Below, one piece after another: positions 1-9,153 of a DNA stretch of 64,000 nt. A program made the position numbers and the translations under genes. The notes beneath the pieces were generated by a model, which saw only the letters and a program-made list of their open reading frames with translations, was not told the DNA's origin and did no database searches. How positions within the stretch are numbered: position 1 is the first letter of the stretch; each line of letters opens with the position of its first letter. Location of the stretch: contig NZ_MRCI01000001.1 in the NCBI RefSeq assembly GCF_001922575.1, positions 248,001-312,000 of the forward strand, in the 5' to 3' direction. This DNA is from Neptunomonas phycophila (GTDB lineage Bacteria; Pseudomonadota; Gammaproteobacteria; Pseudomonadales; Balneatricaceae).

Positions 1-329
1 GCTTGTAAGACGACAGCGTTGCCAGTCGCCAATGCTGTAAAGGCGTGAGCTGCAAATGCATTACTGGCTGCTGGTGTGGATGCTGTGTCGTCGCAACATA
101 CAGCTACAACGCCGCGTCCACCCCATAGCAGTGTATTTGCTTCACCCGTTGGTCCTGGTAAAACCAGCTCTTCTTCCATATGGTTAGCTATTTTTTCAAG
201 TAGCCACGCCGCTAATGAATAATGTTGCGCGATCGGGGTTAAAAGTGCCACTCGAGCAGCCGCGCTTTTATTATTCCATAGCTCTTGTGCTGACAAGGCT
301 GATTGGGTCTGAGTGTTTAATTCAGTCAT
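1..329 (-). CDS. PutA C-terminal (ALDH-superfamily) domain as a separate protein, partial
   Basis: The frame begins with ATG at 329 and runs off the window edge, giving about 109 residues. It contains LPGPTGEANT followed by a hydrophobic strand region. This matches the LPGPTGERNT block near the C-terminus of long PutA proteins such as E. coli PutA, where the domain resembles a non-catalytic aldehyde dehydrogenase fold that helps close the substrate channel (family knowledge). The start is supported by an AAGGGGAA ribosome site that overlaps the putA stop codon ten bases upstream, so the two genes are probably translationally coupled. It most likely supplies in trans the domain missing from the 1044-residue PutA. 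It could also be the start of a longer PutA-like or dehydrogenase protein, because the 3' end is not visible. Confidence 0.75.
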   Translation of the reverse strand, partial: MTELNTQTQSALSAQELWNNKSAAARVALLTPIAQHYSLAAWLLEKIANHMEEELVLPGPTGEANTLLWGGRGVVAVCCDDTASTPAASNAFAAHAFTALATGNAVVLQ

Positions 330-339
330 GTTCTTCCCC

Positions 340-3300
340 TTATGCCTGAGCTGTATCTAAAACGGTATGGTGTTCTACCGTAAAACGATTGAGATAGTGC
401 GGCCCGCCGGCTTTAGGGCCGGTACCTGAAAGACCTTGTCCGCCGAAAGGTTGAACCCCAACAACAGCGCCGACTTGATCTCGGTTGATATATATGTTGC
501 CAGCTTTTACGCGCTGTGCAATATGCTTGGCTGTCGTTTCGTTGCGTGAATGCACCCCTAAAGTGAGGCCGAAACCTGTTGCATTAATGCGATCGATAAC
601 CGCATCCAGCTCTTTCGCTTTATAGCGGACTACGTGAAGAATAGGGCCAAACTGCTCTTCGGTAAGCTGGTCGATAGAATCGATAACAAATGCAGTTGGA
701 GCAACAAACGTTCCTTTTTCAGCGTACGCCGGTAAAGGAGACTCTGCAATGAGTGTTGCTTCTTGTTTGAGGCGTGCAATATGGTTAAGTAAGCCGCTTT
801 GCGCTTCACGGTCAATAACTGGACCTATATCGGTTTTGTGCTGCTCAGGCAGACCTACAGAGCGTTCTTGCATGGCACCTTTGATCATAGGGATGATTCG
901 ATCAGCTACATCCTGTTGTACAAACAGCACTCGAAGCGCAGAACAACGTTGGCCGGCTGATGCAAAAGCGGATCGAACCACATCACGTACCACTTGCTCA
1001 GGCAAAGATGTAGAGTCAATAATCATTGCGTTTTGACCGCCGGTCTCAGCGATGAATGGCACAGGCGCTGCGTCACGTGTTGCTAAAGCGGCGTTAATTA
1101 AACGAGCTGTATCAGTGGAGCCGGTGAAGGCAACGCCAGCTACACGGCTATCGGAGGTCAGCGGTGCACCTACTGTCGCACCATCACCCGGCATAAACTG
1201 AATAGCTCCGGCTGGAATGCCAGCTTCAAGCATGAGTTCAATAGCACGAAATGCAATAAGACCTGTTTGCTCTGCAGGTTTAGCAATAACCGTGTTGCCT
1301 GCGGCTAAGGCTGCAGTAACTTGGCCTAAAAATATCGCTAACGGGAAGTTCCAGGGCGAAATGCACACGAATACGCCGCGTCCTTTACGAGTCATCTGAA
1401 CGGTGCGTTGATCATGGCGAGTGAAGCTGACGGGAGCACTCATGTTTTTGCGTGCTTGGACAGCATAATAACGGCAGAAATCAACGGCCTCGCGGACTTC
1501 ATCAATACTGTCTTGGATTGTTTTTCCGGCTTCACGATGACAAAGAGCCATGAACTCGCCGTAGTTTTCTTCCAATAAATCAGCTAGCTTTTCTAACGCC
1601 GTTGCGCGCTCATTCACTGGCGTATCACGCCATGCAGGGTAGGCTTGGGCGGCGGTGTTCAGAGCATCATTAACCAAATTAGCATTAGCCCATCCGATGC
1701 TACCTACGGTTTCGCTGTGGTCGTATGGTGCTAGAACAGATTTAATGTCCACGTTTTCGGTTATTAATTGGCCATTGATAAGAGGGCCAGCCTTCCATTG
1801 TGTCTGCATGAAAGGCTTAATGCGATCGCTAAACGTTGACCACTCGTGCTCAATTTCGATGTTGAAGCCTTGTGAGTTACGACGCTCATCACCGTAAAGG
1901 TCAGCTGGTAACGGAATGTGAGGATTAGCCAGTGGTGAACGGCCCGCAAGGACGTCTGCGGGATGGTGAACAAGGTCCTCAATAGGGCAGCGAGCGTCCA
2001 CCAAACGGTGAACAAATGAGCTGTTGGCTCCGTTTTCAAGTAAACGGCGTACGAGGTAAGGAAGCAAGTCTTTATGGCTACCTACCGGTGCGTATATGCG
2101 TACGTTTACATCGTTTTGTTTGATTACAGTGTTGTATAGAGCATCGCCCATGCCGTGAAGTCGTTGGAACTCAAAATCTGAGTGTTGGGCAATTTGAGTA
2201 ATGGCCGCTACTGTGTGGGCATTATGGCTGGCAAACTGCGGGAAGATATTCCCACGAACGGATTCACTCAATAGGAAGCGCGCACAAGCTAGGTAAGACG
2301 TGTCAGTCGCTTCTTTGCGAGTATAAACCGGGTAACCGCTAAGACCGCGCTGTTGGCAGTTTTTAATTTCAGTATCCCAGTACGCGCCTTTAACTAGACG
2401 CAGAGGAATACAGTCTCCTTGTTGTTTGGCAAGGGCTGCTAACCAAGCGAGGACCGGTAGCGCGCGTTTTGAGTAGGCTTGGACTACTAAACCAAACTGA
2501 CCCCAGCCGCGGGTGTCTGGGTGCTCGTATAGTGATTTGAATAAGTGCAAAGACAACTCTAGGCGGTCGGCTTCTTCTGCATCAATGGTGATACCCACAT
2601 TAAGCGATCGCGCATGGCGAATAAGCCCAAGTAGTTGTTCACGCATTTCTCCCATCACACGCTCACTTTGTCCTACCTCGTAGCGAGGGTGCAGGGCAGA
2701 AAGCTTAATAGAAATGGTTGGGCTAGGAGAGTTGCTGCCTTGGTAGCCGTCGTTACCGACAGCCGTAATGGCTTTCATGTAATCGTCGAAGTACTTATTT
2801 GCATCTTGCTGTGTTAAAGCTGCTTCGCCTAGCATGTCAAACGAGTAGGTGTAGCCTTTGTCGCGAAAGCCGTGGCCGCGTTTAAGGGCTTCTTTCATGT
2901 TGCGACCTAATACAAATTGGTGCCCCATGATCTTCATCGCCTGATTCATGGCTTTACGAATTACAGGCTCGGATACGCGGTTAACAAGGCGATTGATAAC
3001 ATTGGAAGGCGTGCCGTCTTCATTTTCATCCATTGTTACGACTTTTCCTGTGACTAATAAGCCCCAGGTCGATGCGTTTACAAATAGGGAATCTGAGTTG
3101 CTAAGGTGTTTTTTCCAGTCGGCAACAGATAGTTTGTCGCGGATCAGCGCATCAGCCGTATCCGCGTCAGGAATGCGCATCAAAGCCTCAGCTAAGCACA
3201 TGAGAAGAATGCCTTCATGTGTATCTAGACTATATTCCAGTAGTAAAGCGTCGATCATGTGGATGGCATCGTCATCCTTACGAACTTGCTGGATCAGCTG

Positions 3301-3474
3301 TGTAGCCGCTGTTGTTGTATTTTGGCGTTCCTGCTCGGTAGGGGTGGCCAAGGGCAACAGCTCTTGTAACCAAGTTGACTCGTCGACCGAGTAAAGCGGT
3401 GATATAAGTGACCAAATAGCCGATAGTGGCTGGTCGATAAAACCGGGCGTTAAGACATCAATAGCCTTGAACAT
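340..3474 (-). CDS. putA: Bifunctional proline dehydrogenase / L-glutamate-gamma-semialdehyde dehydrogenase
   Basis: This flavoenzyme oxidises proline to pyrroline-5-carboxylate and then to glutamate, passing electrons to the membrane quinone pool. The first half holds the proline dehydrogenase barrel, with RLVKGAYWDTEIK and ASHNAHT. The second half is an aldehyde dehydrogenase with the NAD-site FTGSTDTAR, the general-base segment ETGGQN and the nucleophile in GQRCSA. At 1044 residues it is shorter than E. coli PutA (about 1320). It lacks the N-terminal ribbon-helix-helix DNA-binding domain, so it should not repress its own gene, and it stops shortly after the P5C dehydrogenase domain. The missing C-terminal domain is encoded by the next gene downstream. 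The gene is divergent from purE across a palindrome-rich intergenic region. Confidence 0.97.
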   Translation of the reverse strand: MFKAIDVLTPGFIDQPLSAIWSLISPLYSVDESTWLQELLPLATPTEQERQNTTTAATQLIQQVRKDDDAIHMIDALLLEYSLDTHEGILLMCLAEALMRIPDADTADALIRDKLSVADWKKHLSNSDSLFVNASTWGLLVTGKVVTMDENEDGTPSNVINRLVNRVSEPVIRKAMNQAMKIMGHQFVLGRNMKEALKRGHGFRDKGYTYSFDMLGEAALTQQDANKYFDDYMKAITAVGNDGYQGSNSPSPTISIKLSALHPRYEVGQSERVMGEMREQLLGLIRHARSLNVGITIDAEEADRLELSLHLFKSLYEHPDTRGWGQFGLVVQAYSKRALPVLAWLAALAKQQGDCIPLRLVKGAYWDTEIKNCQQRGLSGYPVYTRKEATDTSYLACARFLLSESVRGNIFPQFASHNAHTVAAITQIAQHSDFEFQRLHGMGDALYNTVIKQNDVNVRIYAPVGSHKDLLPYLVRRLLENGANSSFVHRLVDARCPIEDLVHHPADVLAGRSPLANPHIPLPADLYGDERRNSQGFNIEIEHEWSTFSDRIKPFMQTQWKAGPLINGQLITENVDIKSVLAPYDHSETVGSIGWANANLVNDALNTAAQAYPAWRDTPVNERATALEKLADLLEENYGEFMALCHREAGKTIQDSIDEVREAVDFCRYYAVQARKNMSAPVSFTRHDQRTVQMTRKGRGVFVCISPWNFPLAIFLGQVTAALAAGNTVIAKPAEQTGLIAFRAIELMLEAGIPAGAIQFMPGDGATVGAPLTSDSRVAGVAFTGSTDTARLINAALATRDAAPVPFIAETGGQNAMIIDSTSLPEQVVRDVVRSAFASAGQRCSALRVLFVQQDVADRIIPMIKGAMQERSVGLPEQHKTDIGPVIDREAQSGLLNHIARLKQEATLIAESPLPAYAEKGTFVAPTAFVIDSIDQLTEEQFGPILHVVRYKAKELDAVIDRINATGFGLTLGVHSRNETTAKHIAQRVKAGNIYINRDQVGAVVGVQPFGGQGLSGTGPKAGGPHYLNRFTVEHHTVLDTAQA

Positions 3475-3560
3475 AGGTATGCTCTCCTAAAACACAACAC
3501 AGGCCGTTCGCAAAATGCGGAGTAACCTAAAACATGATTGTTTCACTTTAGGGACAACAT

Positions 3561-3586
3561 GTAGTTTTCGTCTTGCGAAAAACTAC
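3561..3586. repeat. Imperfect inverted repeat in putA-purE intergenic region
   Basis: GTAGTTTTCG is followed after four bases by GCGAAAAACTAC. The arms are complementary apart from one extra A. It could be an operator for a proline-responsive regulator or a transcript hairpin; the sequence alone does not decide. Confidence 0.45.
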
Positions 3587-3654
3587 GGAGCTTTTGTGAA
3601 AAGCTACACGAGGGTTGGTTTTGCCCTGCTTTTAAGGAACTTTTTTGATTTGAT

Positions 3655-3680
3655 GTCGCATATGCGATCTAAAATGCGAC
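3655..3680. promoter_or_regulatory. Nested palindrome, candidate operator
   Basis: The perfect 12-base palindrome TCGCATATGCGA (3656-3667) is nested in a larger inverted repeat with arms GTCGCAT (3655-3661) and ATGCGAC (3674-3680). The AAAATGCG motif also occurs near 3514. The position between divergent putA and purE suggests a regulator site. It does not resemble the standard PurR box. Which gene it serves is unknown. Confidence 0.45.
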
Positions 3681-3786
3681 TTTATGCAGATCAAAACGGG
3701 GTTATTTGCTATTATGCGCTGCTTTCGCGATTGGCCTCGCTTATCGCACTACTATAGATCACTAGATTAAACTGGGTTTTCTTACT

Positions 3787-4278
3787 ATGCAGCCGAAAGT
3801 TGCCATCATCATGGGTTCCAAAAGTGATTGGGAAACGATGAAAAATGCGTCTGATATTTTAGACCTATTGCAGGTTCCTTATCATGTCGAAGTAGTCTCT
3901 GCTCACCGCACGCCTGATAAATTATTTTCGTTTTCGGCTGCTGCTGTGGATGATGGCTATCAAGTTATCATAGCCGGGGCTGGCGGTGCGGCGCACCTAC
4001 CGGGCATGGTGGCTTCTAAAACTCGTTTGCCGGTTTTGGGTGTTCCTGTTCAAAGTAAAGCGTTGAGCGGTATGGATAGCCTGTTATCTATTGTGCAAAT
4101 GCCCAAGGGTATAGCGGTAGGTACGCTGGCGATCGGTACAGCAGGTGCATTCAATGCGGGTTTGCTCGCGGCGCAAATTTTAGCGAACCAAGACGCGGAG
4201 CTTGCTGCTCGTTTAGATAGCTTCCGTCACGAACAAACTGAAACCATTTTAGATAATCCGGATCCTCGGGAAGCGTAG
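3787..4278 (+). CDS. purE: N5-carboxyaminoimidazole ribonucleotide mutase
   Basis: PurE moves the carboxyl group of N5-CAIR to give CAIR in de novo purine synthesis, in the cytosol. The 163-residue length is normal for the class I enzyme. The start [18 protein letters not shown] holds the GSKSD phosphate-binding motif, VVSAHRTPD carries the catalytic histidine, and [14 protein letters not shown] follows as expected. purK begins five bases after the stop, so the two form the usual purEK operon. Nothing unusual is visible. Confidence 0.97.
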   Translation: MQPKVAIIMGSKSDWETMKNASDILDLLQVPYHVEVVSAHRTPDKLFSFSAAAVDDGYQVIIAGAGGAAHLPGMVASKTRLPVLGVPVQSKALSGMDSLLSIVQMPKGIAVGTLAIGTAGAFNAGLLAAQILANQDAELAARLDSFRHEQTETILDNPDPREA

Positions 4279-4283
4279 TTGTT

Positions 4284-5360
4284 ATGAAAAAAGTGTGGGT
4301 TCTTGGCGCTGGGCAATTAGGCGCGATGATGAAACATGCCGGTTTGCCGCTTAATGTTGACGTAGAAGCTGTTGCATTTGACGCGCCTAAGGTAAGTCTT
4401 GGCTCTGACGATGCCGTAACAGCAGAGATTGAATTGTGGCCCCAGTCGGCTGTAACTGATCAGCTATCGGCGCATCCAAACTTTGTTAACAAAGATGTCT
4501 TTCCTCGCTTGGCTGACCGTTATACACAAAAGCAGTTGCTGGATGAGCTTTCCATTGCTACGGCGCCTTGGCGTGTCGTTGAAGCGGAAACAACGGCTGC
4601 TAGCTTGTACTCAGCCTTAGGCGATACGGTTCTATTGAAGCGCCGAACAGGTGGCTATGACGGGCGCGGGCAATATTGGTTAAAGAATGCTGAGTCCACT
4701 CAAGTTCCAGAAGATTTTCTAAATCAATCGATCGCCGAGCAGAAAATACCATTTGATGAAGAGGTGTCGTTAGTTGGCGCGCGCGATAAAGATGGTAACC
4801 TATTCTTTTACCCCTTAACGCTAAACCTGCACTTAGATGGCATTCTTATGGCATCGGTCTCTCCGCTCTCGCGTTTAGCTCAGTTACAGCCTGTGGCGGA
4901 GTCTATGCTCGGTAAGCTACTTACCTCGCTAAATTATGTGGGCGTAATGGCAATGGAGTGCTTCCGAGTTGGGGATCAGTTAATGGTCAATGAGCTGGCT
5001 CCTCGTGTTCATAATAGTGGCCATTGGACTCAAGCAGGAGCGTCAATTAGCCAGTTTGAATACCATGTGCGCGCTGTAGCGGGTTTGCCGTTGGCACCTG
5101 CACGTATCAAAGCCCAAACGGTTATGATTAACTTGATTGGCGTTGAGCGTAATGATGGTTGGTTGGGTGTTGAAGGTACTGAGCTGTATTGGTACGGGAA
5201 GGAAGTAAGAGCAGGTCGTAAATTGGGACATATTAATGTGTGTGCACCCAAGCAATCTGATTTGTGTGCTTCTTTACACCAGTTATCGAGCTTGTTACCA
5301 GAACCGTACCCGATAGTCTTTGAATGGGTTGATCGCAATCTATCGTCGTCCGATAAATAA
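4284..5360 (+). CDS. purK: 5-(carboxyamino)imidazole ribonucleotide synthase
   Basis: PurK uses ATP and bicarbonate to convert AIR to N5-CAIR, the substrate of PurE. The 358-residue protein is an ATP-grasp enzyme. VLGAGQLGAMM is the N-terminal nucleotide-like loop, LKRRTGGYDGRGQ is the ATP-grasp loop and NELAPRVHNSGHWT carries the metal and substrate residues. It closely follows purE and ends before a hairpin that can serve as a terminator. It is convergent with the AraC-type gene. Confidence 0.97.
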   Translation: MKKVWVLGAGQLGAMMKHAGLPLNVDVEAVAFDAPKVSLGSDDAVTAEIELWPQSAVTDQLSAHPNFVNKDVFPRLADRYTQKQLLDELSIATAPWRVVEAETTAASLYSALGDTVLLKRRTGGYDGRGQYWLKNAESTQVPEDFLNQSIAEQKIPFDEEVSLVGARDKDGNLFFYPLTLNLHLDGILMASVSPLSRLAQLQPVAESMLGKLLTSLNYVGVMAMECFRVGDQLMVNELAPRVHNSGHWTQAGASISQFEYHVRAVAGLPLAPARIKAQTVMINLIGVERNDGWLGVEGTELYWYGKEVRAGRKLGHINVCAPKQSDLCASLHQLSSLLPEPYPIVFEWVDRNLSSSDK

Positions 5361-5408
5361 CAATCGTTTGGTGATAGTCGTATTCATCTAAACAGCGCTG
5401 ATTATTAA

Positions 5409-5450
5409 AAGTGAAGAGCACTGGCTTGTTATGTGTTAGTGCTCTTTTAC
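5409..5450. terminator. Bidirectional terminator between purK and the AraC-type gene
   Basis: AAGAGCACT (5414-5422) pairs with AGTGCTCTT (5438-5446), flanked by A-rich sequence on the left and TTTT on the right. The right arm covers the last codons and stop of the convergent AraC-type gene, so it can end both transcripts. Confidence 0.7.
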
Positions 5451-6200
5451 AAGCTTTCTACAGCGTGCCGGTGTTATAGCAAAATAATCTCTAAAGGCGT
5501 GCGTAAATGCGCTTTGGCTGCTAAAACCACTATGTTCAGCCGCTCTCATTACCGTCCATCCTTCCTCAAGCTTCTGTCGCGCGCATTCTAAACGTTTTTG
5601 TAGAACATATTGATGTGGCGTGATGTTGAAGGCTTCTTTAAACCGGCTGTGGAAATGGCTGGGGCTTAAAAACACTAAAGCGGCTAGTTCAGAAATTGAT
5701 ATTTTACGATGCATGTTCATCGCGATGTACTGATCTAAAGCGGTTTTGTCTATCGCCGATTGGCTGTTCCGCGGCCGAGGTGTGTTCATGAAATTATGCA
5801 TTGATAGCAATAATGCTTGTCCGCATGCCTGAAGAAGAGGAGATTCGGGCGGGGTGACAGCCATTTCTCGACAAATAGATTGCAGTAGCACCTTGCGTTG
5901 AGTATCGAGCGTAAAATAAGACGGCGCATTGAATAAGCGCGAAATAGGATCGATGAGTCCAGCGTCGAGTTTGTCTATTGGGATATTAATTACAACAATT
6001 CGATTGTCACCCATGCCGCAAAAAGCATGGTCGGTAGATGAAGGTACTAAACAACCGTGGCCAAGCTTGACGTGTTGACCACGACCCTGGATATCAAATT
6101 CAGTATCACCTTCAAGACCAAACACCAGTTGGTGGTATTGATGGTCATGATGGTTTGCTGTCTCTGGTAATGTGAGTAGTTTAGTATCAGCGATTGGCAT
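5436..6200 (-). CDS. AraC-family transcriptional regulator with cupin-type N-terminus
   Basis: This 254-residue protein has an N-terminal beta-rich region, beginning with ETANHHDHQYHQLVFGLEGDTEFDIQG, that looks like an AraC cupin-type sensor barrel. A C-terminal double helix-turn-helix runs from ISISELAALVFLSPSHFHSRFKEAF to the second motif AAEHSGFSSQSAFTHAFRDYF. Such proteins bind a small effector and regulate nearby or distant operons. The effector and target are unknown. The gene faces away from hemE across a region with an 11-base inverted repeat, which could be its own operator. Confidence 0.9.
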   Translation of the reverse strand: MPIADTKLLTLPETANHHDHQYHQLVFGLEGDTEFDIQGRGQHVKLGHGCLVPSSTDHAFCGMGDNRIVVINIPIDKLDAGLIDPISRLFNAPSYFTLDTQRKVLLQSICREMAVTPPESPLLQACGQALLLSMHNFMNTPRPRNSQSAIDKTALDQYIAMNMHRKISISELAALVFLSPSHFHSRFKEAFNITPHQYVLQKRLECARQKLEEGWTVMRAAEHSGFSSQSAFTHAFRDYFAITPARCRKLVKEH

Positions 6201-6313
6201 AGTTATTTTAGTATAAGCTGGTTTGGTTAATAATTATACAATCATCGAAACAAGTATCATTTATGCTAGGTGATTGTTTGCCTTAAAGCTATCGGTATTC
6301 GTTATTTTGTTGA

Positions 6314-6338
6314 CTAACCTAATTGATAATTCAGTTAG
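6314..6338. promoter_or_regulatory. Inverted repeat upstream of hemE and the AraC-type gene
   Basis: The arms CTAACCTAATT and AATTCAGTTAG are separated by three bases and are complementary at nine of eleven positions. It lies in the 219-base divergent region between the AraC-type gene and hemE and is a candidate operator. A TAGAAT sequence at 6373-6378 is a possible -10 for hemE. Confidence 0.4.
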
Positions 6339-6419
6339 GACGAATTGCGGCGCATTTTTGTGAAGAAATCGGTAGAATAGCTCGCCAGAATCCGAACTTG
6401 ATGATGGCTGACATTGATT

Positions 6420-7508
6420 ATGGCTGAACCACAAACGACAGTACAAGCGCCACTAAAAAACGATCGATTTCTGCGTGCTTTACTACGCGAATCTGTTGAC
6501 GTAACTCCCGTATGGATGATGCGCCAAGCAGGGCGATACCTTCCTGAATACCGTGCGACCCGAGCTCAAGCTGGCGATTTCTTAAGCTTATGTAAGAATC
6601 GTGAGTTGGCTTGTGAGGTGACACTGCAGCCCCTTGAGCGTTTTGATTTAGATGCTGCAATCCTATTTTCGGATATTTTAACAATTCCTGATGCTATGGA
6701 TTTGGGTTTGTATTTTGAGCAGGGCGAAGGGCCGCGCTTTAAAAAGATCATCCGCACAGAAAAAGATGTGTCTGATATCGTCGTTCCAAATGCGGAAGTC
6801 GATTTGGATTATGTAATGAACGCCGTCACAGAAATACGTGGTGCGTTAAACGGTAGGGTTCCTCTTATAGGCTTCTCTGGCAGCCCTTGGACGCTGGCGA
6901 CCTATATGGTTGAGGGCGGTTCTTCGAAGGATTTCCGTCATATTAAAAAAATGATGTATGCCGAGCCCGACGTGTTACATGCACTGCTGGATAAACTTGC
7001 GCAATCGGTAACGACTTATCTAAACGCGCAGATTCGTGCAGGTGCTCAAGCGGTCCAGATTTTTGATACTTGGGGCGGCGTATTGAGTCGTGAAATGTAT
7101 CAACAGTTTTCGCTGGCTTATATGGAGCGCATTGTCGCTGGCCTGATACGAGAACATGAAGGCCGCAAAGTGCCAGTGATTATGTTCACTAAGAATGGCG
7201 GTCAGTGGTTGGAGTCTATGGCAGCTGCTAAGCCTGATGCACTAGGTGTTGATTGGACGACAGATATTGGTGAGGCTCGCCAGCGTGTTGGCGGTCAAGT
7301 GGCCTTGCAGGGCAATATGGACCCCAGCGTATTGTATGCATCTCCTGAGCGTATCCGGGCAGAAGTGGCTGATATTCTAGAGCGCTTTGGGCCGGGGAAT
7401 GGTCAAGTTTTTAACTTGGGTCATGGTATTCATCAGTTTGCCGATCCGGATCATGCAAAGGTGTTTGTGGATGCTGTGCACGAGCTCAGTGCTAAGTACC
7501 ATGCCTGA
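6420..7508 (+). CDS. hemE: Uroporphyrinogen decarboxylase
   Basis: HemE removes four carboxyl groups from uroporphyrinogen III to make coproporphyrinogen III in haem synthesis. The 362-residue protein shows the hallmark [13 protein letters not shown] near the N-terminus and the [15 protein letters not shown] and [17 protein letters not shown] segments that line the active site. I chose ATG at 6420 (MAEPQTTV) rather than the TTG two codons upstream. No strong ribosome site is visible at either start. The gene stands alone and ends in a clear intrinsic terminator. Confidence 0.96.
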   Translation: MAEPQTTVQAPLKNDRFLRALLRESVDVTPVWMMRQAGRYLPEYRATRAQAGDFLSLCKNRELACEVTLQPLERFDLDAAILFSDILTIPDAMDLGLYFEQGEGPRFKKIIRTEKDVSDIVVPNAEVDLDYVMNAVTEIRGALNGRVPLIGFSGSPWTLATYMVEGGSSKDFRHIKKMMYAEPDVLHALLDKLAQSVTTYLNAQIRAGAQAVQIFDTWGGVLSREMYQQFSLAYMERIVAGLIREHEGRKVPVIMFTKNGGQWLESMAAAKPDALGVDWTTDIGEARQRVGGQVALQGNMDPSVLYASPERIRAEVADILERFGPGNGQVFNLGHGIHQFADPDHAKVFVDAVHELSAKYHA

Positions 7509-7534
7509 GAGCAGTTGAAATAACGAATGATTTA

Positions 7535-7560
7535 AAAGGGCGCTTCGAGCGTCCTTTTTT
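7535..7560 (+). terminator. Intrinsic terminator of hemE
   Basis: The stem GGGCGCT / AGCGTCC around a three-base loop, with one G-T pair, is followed by six T residues. Confidence 0.85.
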
Positions 7561-7729
7561 GTGGATAGACGAGGAAGCAGATCTATATACCCATGTGTTG
7601 TCTCTTTTATATTAAACTCATTAAATGAGTTTAAAAGCTGTATGGATATACATATTTTTAGCGTTTCTTATGCTAAAGTTTTGTTAATTAAGTAATGTTC
7701 ATAAAATATTTAGGTAGGTAGTAGGCATT

Positions 7730-9100
7730 ATGGCTAAAACCAAAACCGCGTATGTTTGCACCGAGTGTGGTGCTGATTACTCAAAGTGGCAAGGTCAGTG
7801 CACAGCATGCCAAGCATGGAATACATTAACCGAAATGCGTTTGGGCGCCACAGAAAAAAGCGCGGCTGCTAAGCCTCGCTTTGATGGGTATGCGGGCAAA
7901 ACCAGCGGGCGAGTGCAAAGCTTAAGTGAAGTGAACTTGGCCGAAATGCCGCGTATGTCTACAGGGTCTAATGAGCTTGATCGGGTACTAGGTGGAGGTT
8001 TGGTTCAAGGCTCGGCAGTATTAATGGGAGGGCATCCCGGAGCTGGTAAAAGCACGCTTTTGTTGCAAATTATGTGTTACCTTGCTGAAAAAATGCCGGC
8101 GCTTTACATAACTGGAGAGGAGTCATTGCAGCAGGTGGCAATGCGGGCGCATCGCCTAGGCTTAAAAGCGGATCAGCTCAAAATGTTATCGGAAACCAGT
8201 GTGGAGTCGATAACACAGGTGGCTTCTGAACTGCAGCCAAAAGTGATCGTCATTGATTCTATCCAAGTTATGCATATGGCAGAGATCTCGTCAGCTCCGG
8301 GCTCCGTTGCGCAAGTAAGGGAATCGGCGGCGGATTTGACGCGCTATGCGAAGCAAACGGGTACGGTTTTATTTTTAGTAGGGCACGTTACTAAAGACGG
8401 CTCGCTAGCGGGGCCAAAAGTGCTGGAGCATATGATCGACTGCTCGCTGCAGCTGGAAGGCTCGTCGGATAGTCGGTTTAGGACGCTACGGTCTCATAAA
8501 AATCGCTTTGGTGCTGTGAACGAGTTAGGTGTATTTGCCATGCTTGAAACAGGCTTGAAAGAGGTGAAGAACCCAAGCTCGATTTTTCTTAATCGTGGTG
8601 AAAAGCCAAGCCCAGGCAGTGTAGTGATGGTGGTGTGGGAAGGAACTCGCCCTTTACTGGTTGAGATTCAAGCCTTAGTAGATGAGTCGCATATGAATAA
8701 CCCTCGCCGAGTTGCCGTGGGGTTAGAAGCTAATCGGTTGGCGATGTTGCTAGCTGTGTTGCATCGTCATGGCGGTATGCATATGGGAGATCAGGATGTT
8801 TTCGTCAACGTCGTAGGTGGCGTGAAGGTGCTTGAAACCAGTGCCGATTTAGCCTTGTTGCTGGCGGTTGTTTCGAGCTATCGCGACCGCGCCTTACCTC
8901 AAGACTTGATGGTATTTGGGGAAGTTGGCTTGTCGGGGGAGATCCGTCCTGTTCCTAATGGCCAAGAGCGTATTAGAGAGGCGGCCAAACATGGCTTTAC
9001 AAGGGCTATTGTTCCTAAAGGCAATGCACCGAAAGAAAAAATTCCTGGCTTGGAAGTGGTCGGCGTCTCGCGATTAGAAGAAGCGCTAGATGCTATTTAA
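7730..9100 (+). CDS. radA: DNA repair protein RadA
   Basis: RadA (Sms) is a RecA-related hexameric ATPase that helps process recombination intermediates by driving branch migration. The 456-residue protein has the N-terminal zinc finger CTECGADYSKWQGQCTAC, a Walker A loop GGHPGAGKST, the RadA-specific KNRFG motif and a C-terminal Lon-like domain (from about VNVVGGVKVLETSADLALLL). Length and domains are standard. A 220-base spacer separates it from hemE, and it is convergent with the PilZ gene. Confidence 0.97.
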   Translation: MAKTKTAYVCTECGADYSKWQGQCTACQAWNTLTEMRLGATEKSAAAKPRFDGYAGKTSGRVQSLSEVNLAEMPRMSTGSNELDRVLGGGLVQGSAVLMGGHPGAGKSTLLLQIMCYLAEKMPALYITGEESLQQVAMRAHRLGLKADQLKMLSETSVESITQVASELQPKVIVIDSIQVMHMAEISSAPGSVAQVRESAADLTRYAKQTGTVLFLVGHVTKDGSLAGPKVLEHMIDCSLQLEGSSDSRFRTLRSHKNRFGAVNELGVFAMLETGLKEVKNPSSIFLNRGEKPSPGSVVMVVWEGTRPLLVEIQALVDESHMNNPRRVAVGLEANRLAMLLAVLHRHGGMHMGDQDVFVNVVGGVKVLETSADLALLLAVVSSYRDRALPQDLMVFGEVGLSGEIRPVPNGQERIREAAKHGFTRAIVPKGNAPKEKIPGLEVVGVSRLEEALDAI

Positions 9101-9153
9101 GTACGATAGCTGATCCCGACAAAGTGCTGGCATAAAAGAGCTGGACCCGTTTG

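Larger units (their letters stand above)
3475..3786. promoter_or_regulatory. putA-purE divergent intergenic region
   Basis: These 312 bases must carry the promoters of putA (leftward) and purE (rightward). An AGGAG-type site, read on the minus strand, lies just upstream of the putA start. Two structured elements stand out and are listed separately: a hairpin at 3561-3586 and a nested palindrome at 3655-3680. A TATTAT sequence at about 3712 is a possible purE -10 element, but I see no convincing -35. I see no convincing coding sequence here. Confidence 0.6.

Noticed and set aside
2948-3394. Plus-strand open frame of 148 codons
   Set aside because: It lies antisense to the well-supported putA gene and has no family features or ribosome site.
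3515-3757. 80-codon frame in the putA-purE intergenic region
   Set aside because: It has no recognisable motif and overlaps the palindromes and expected promoters.
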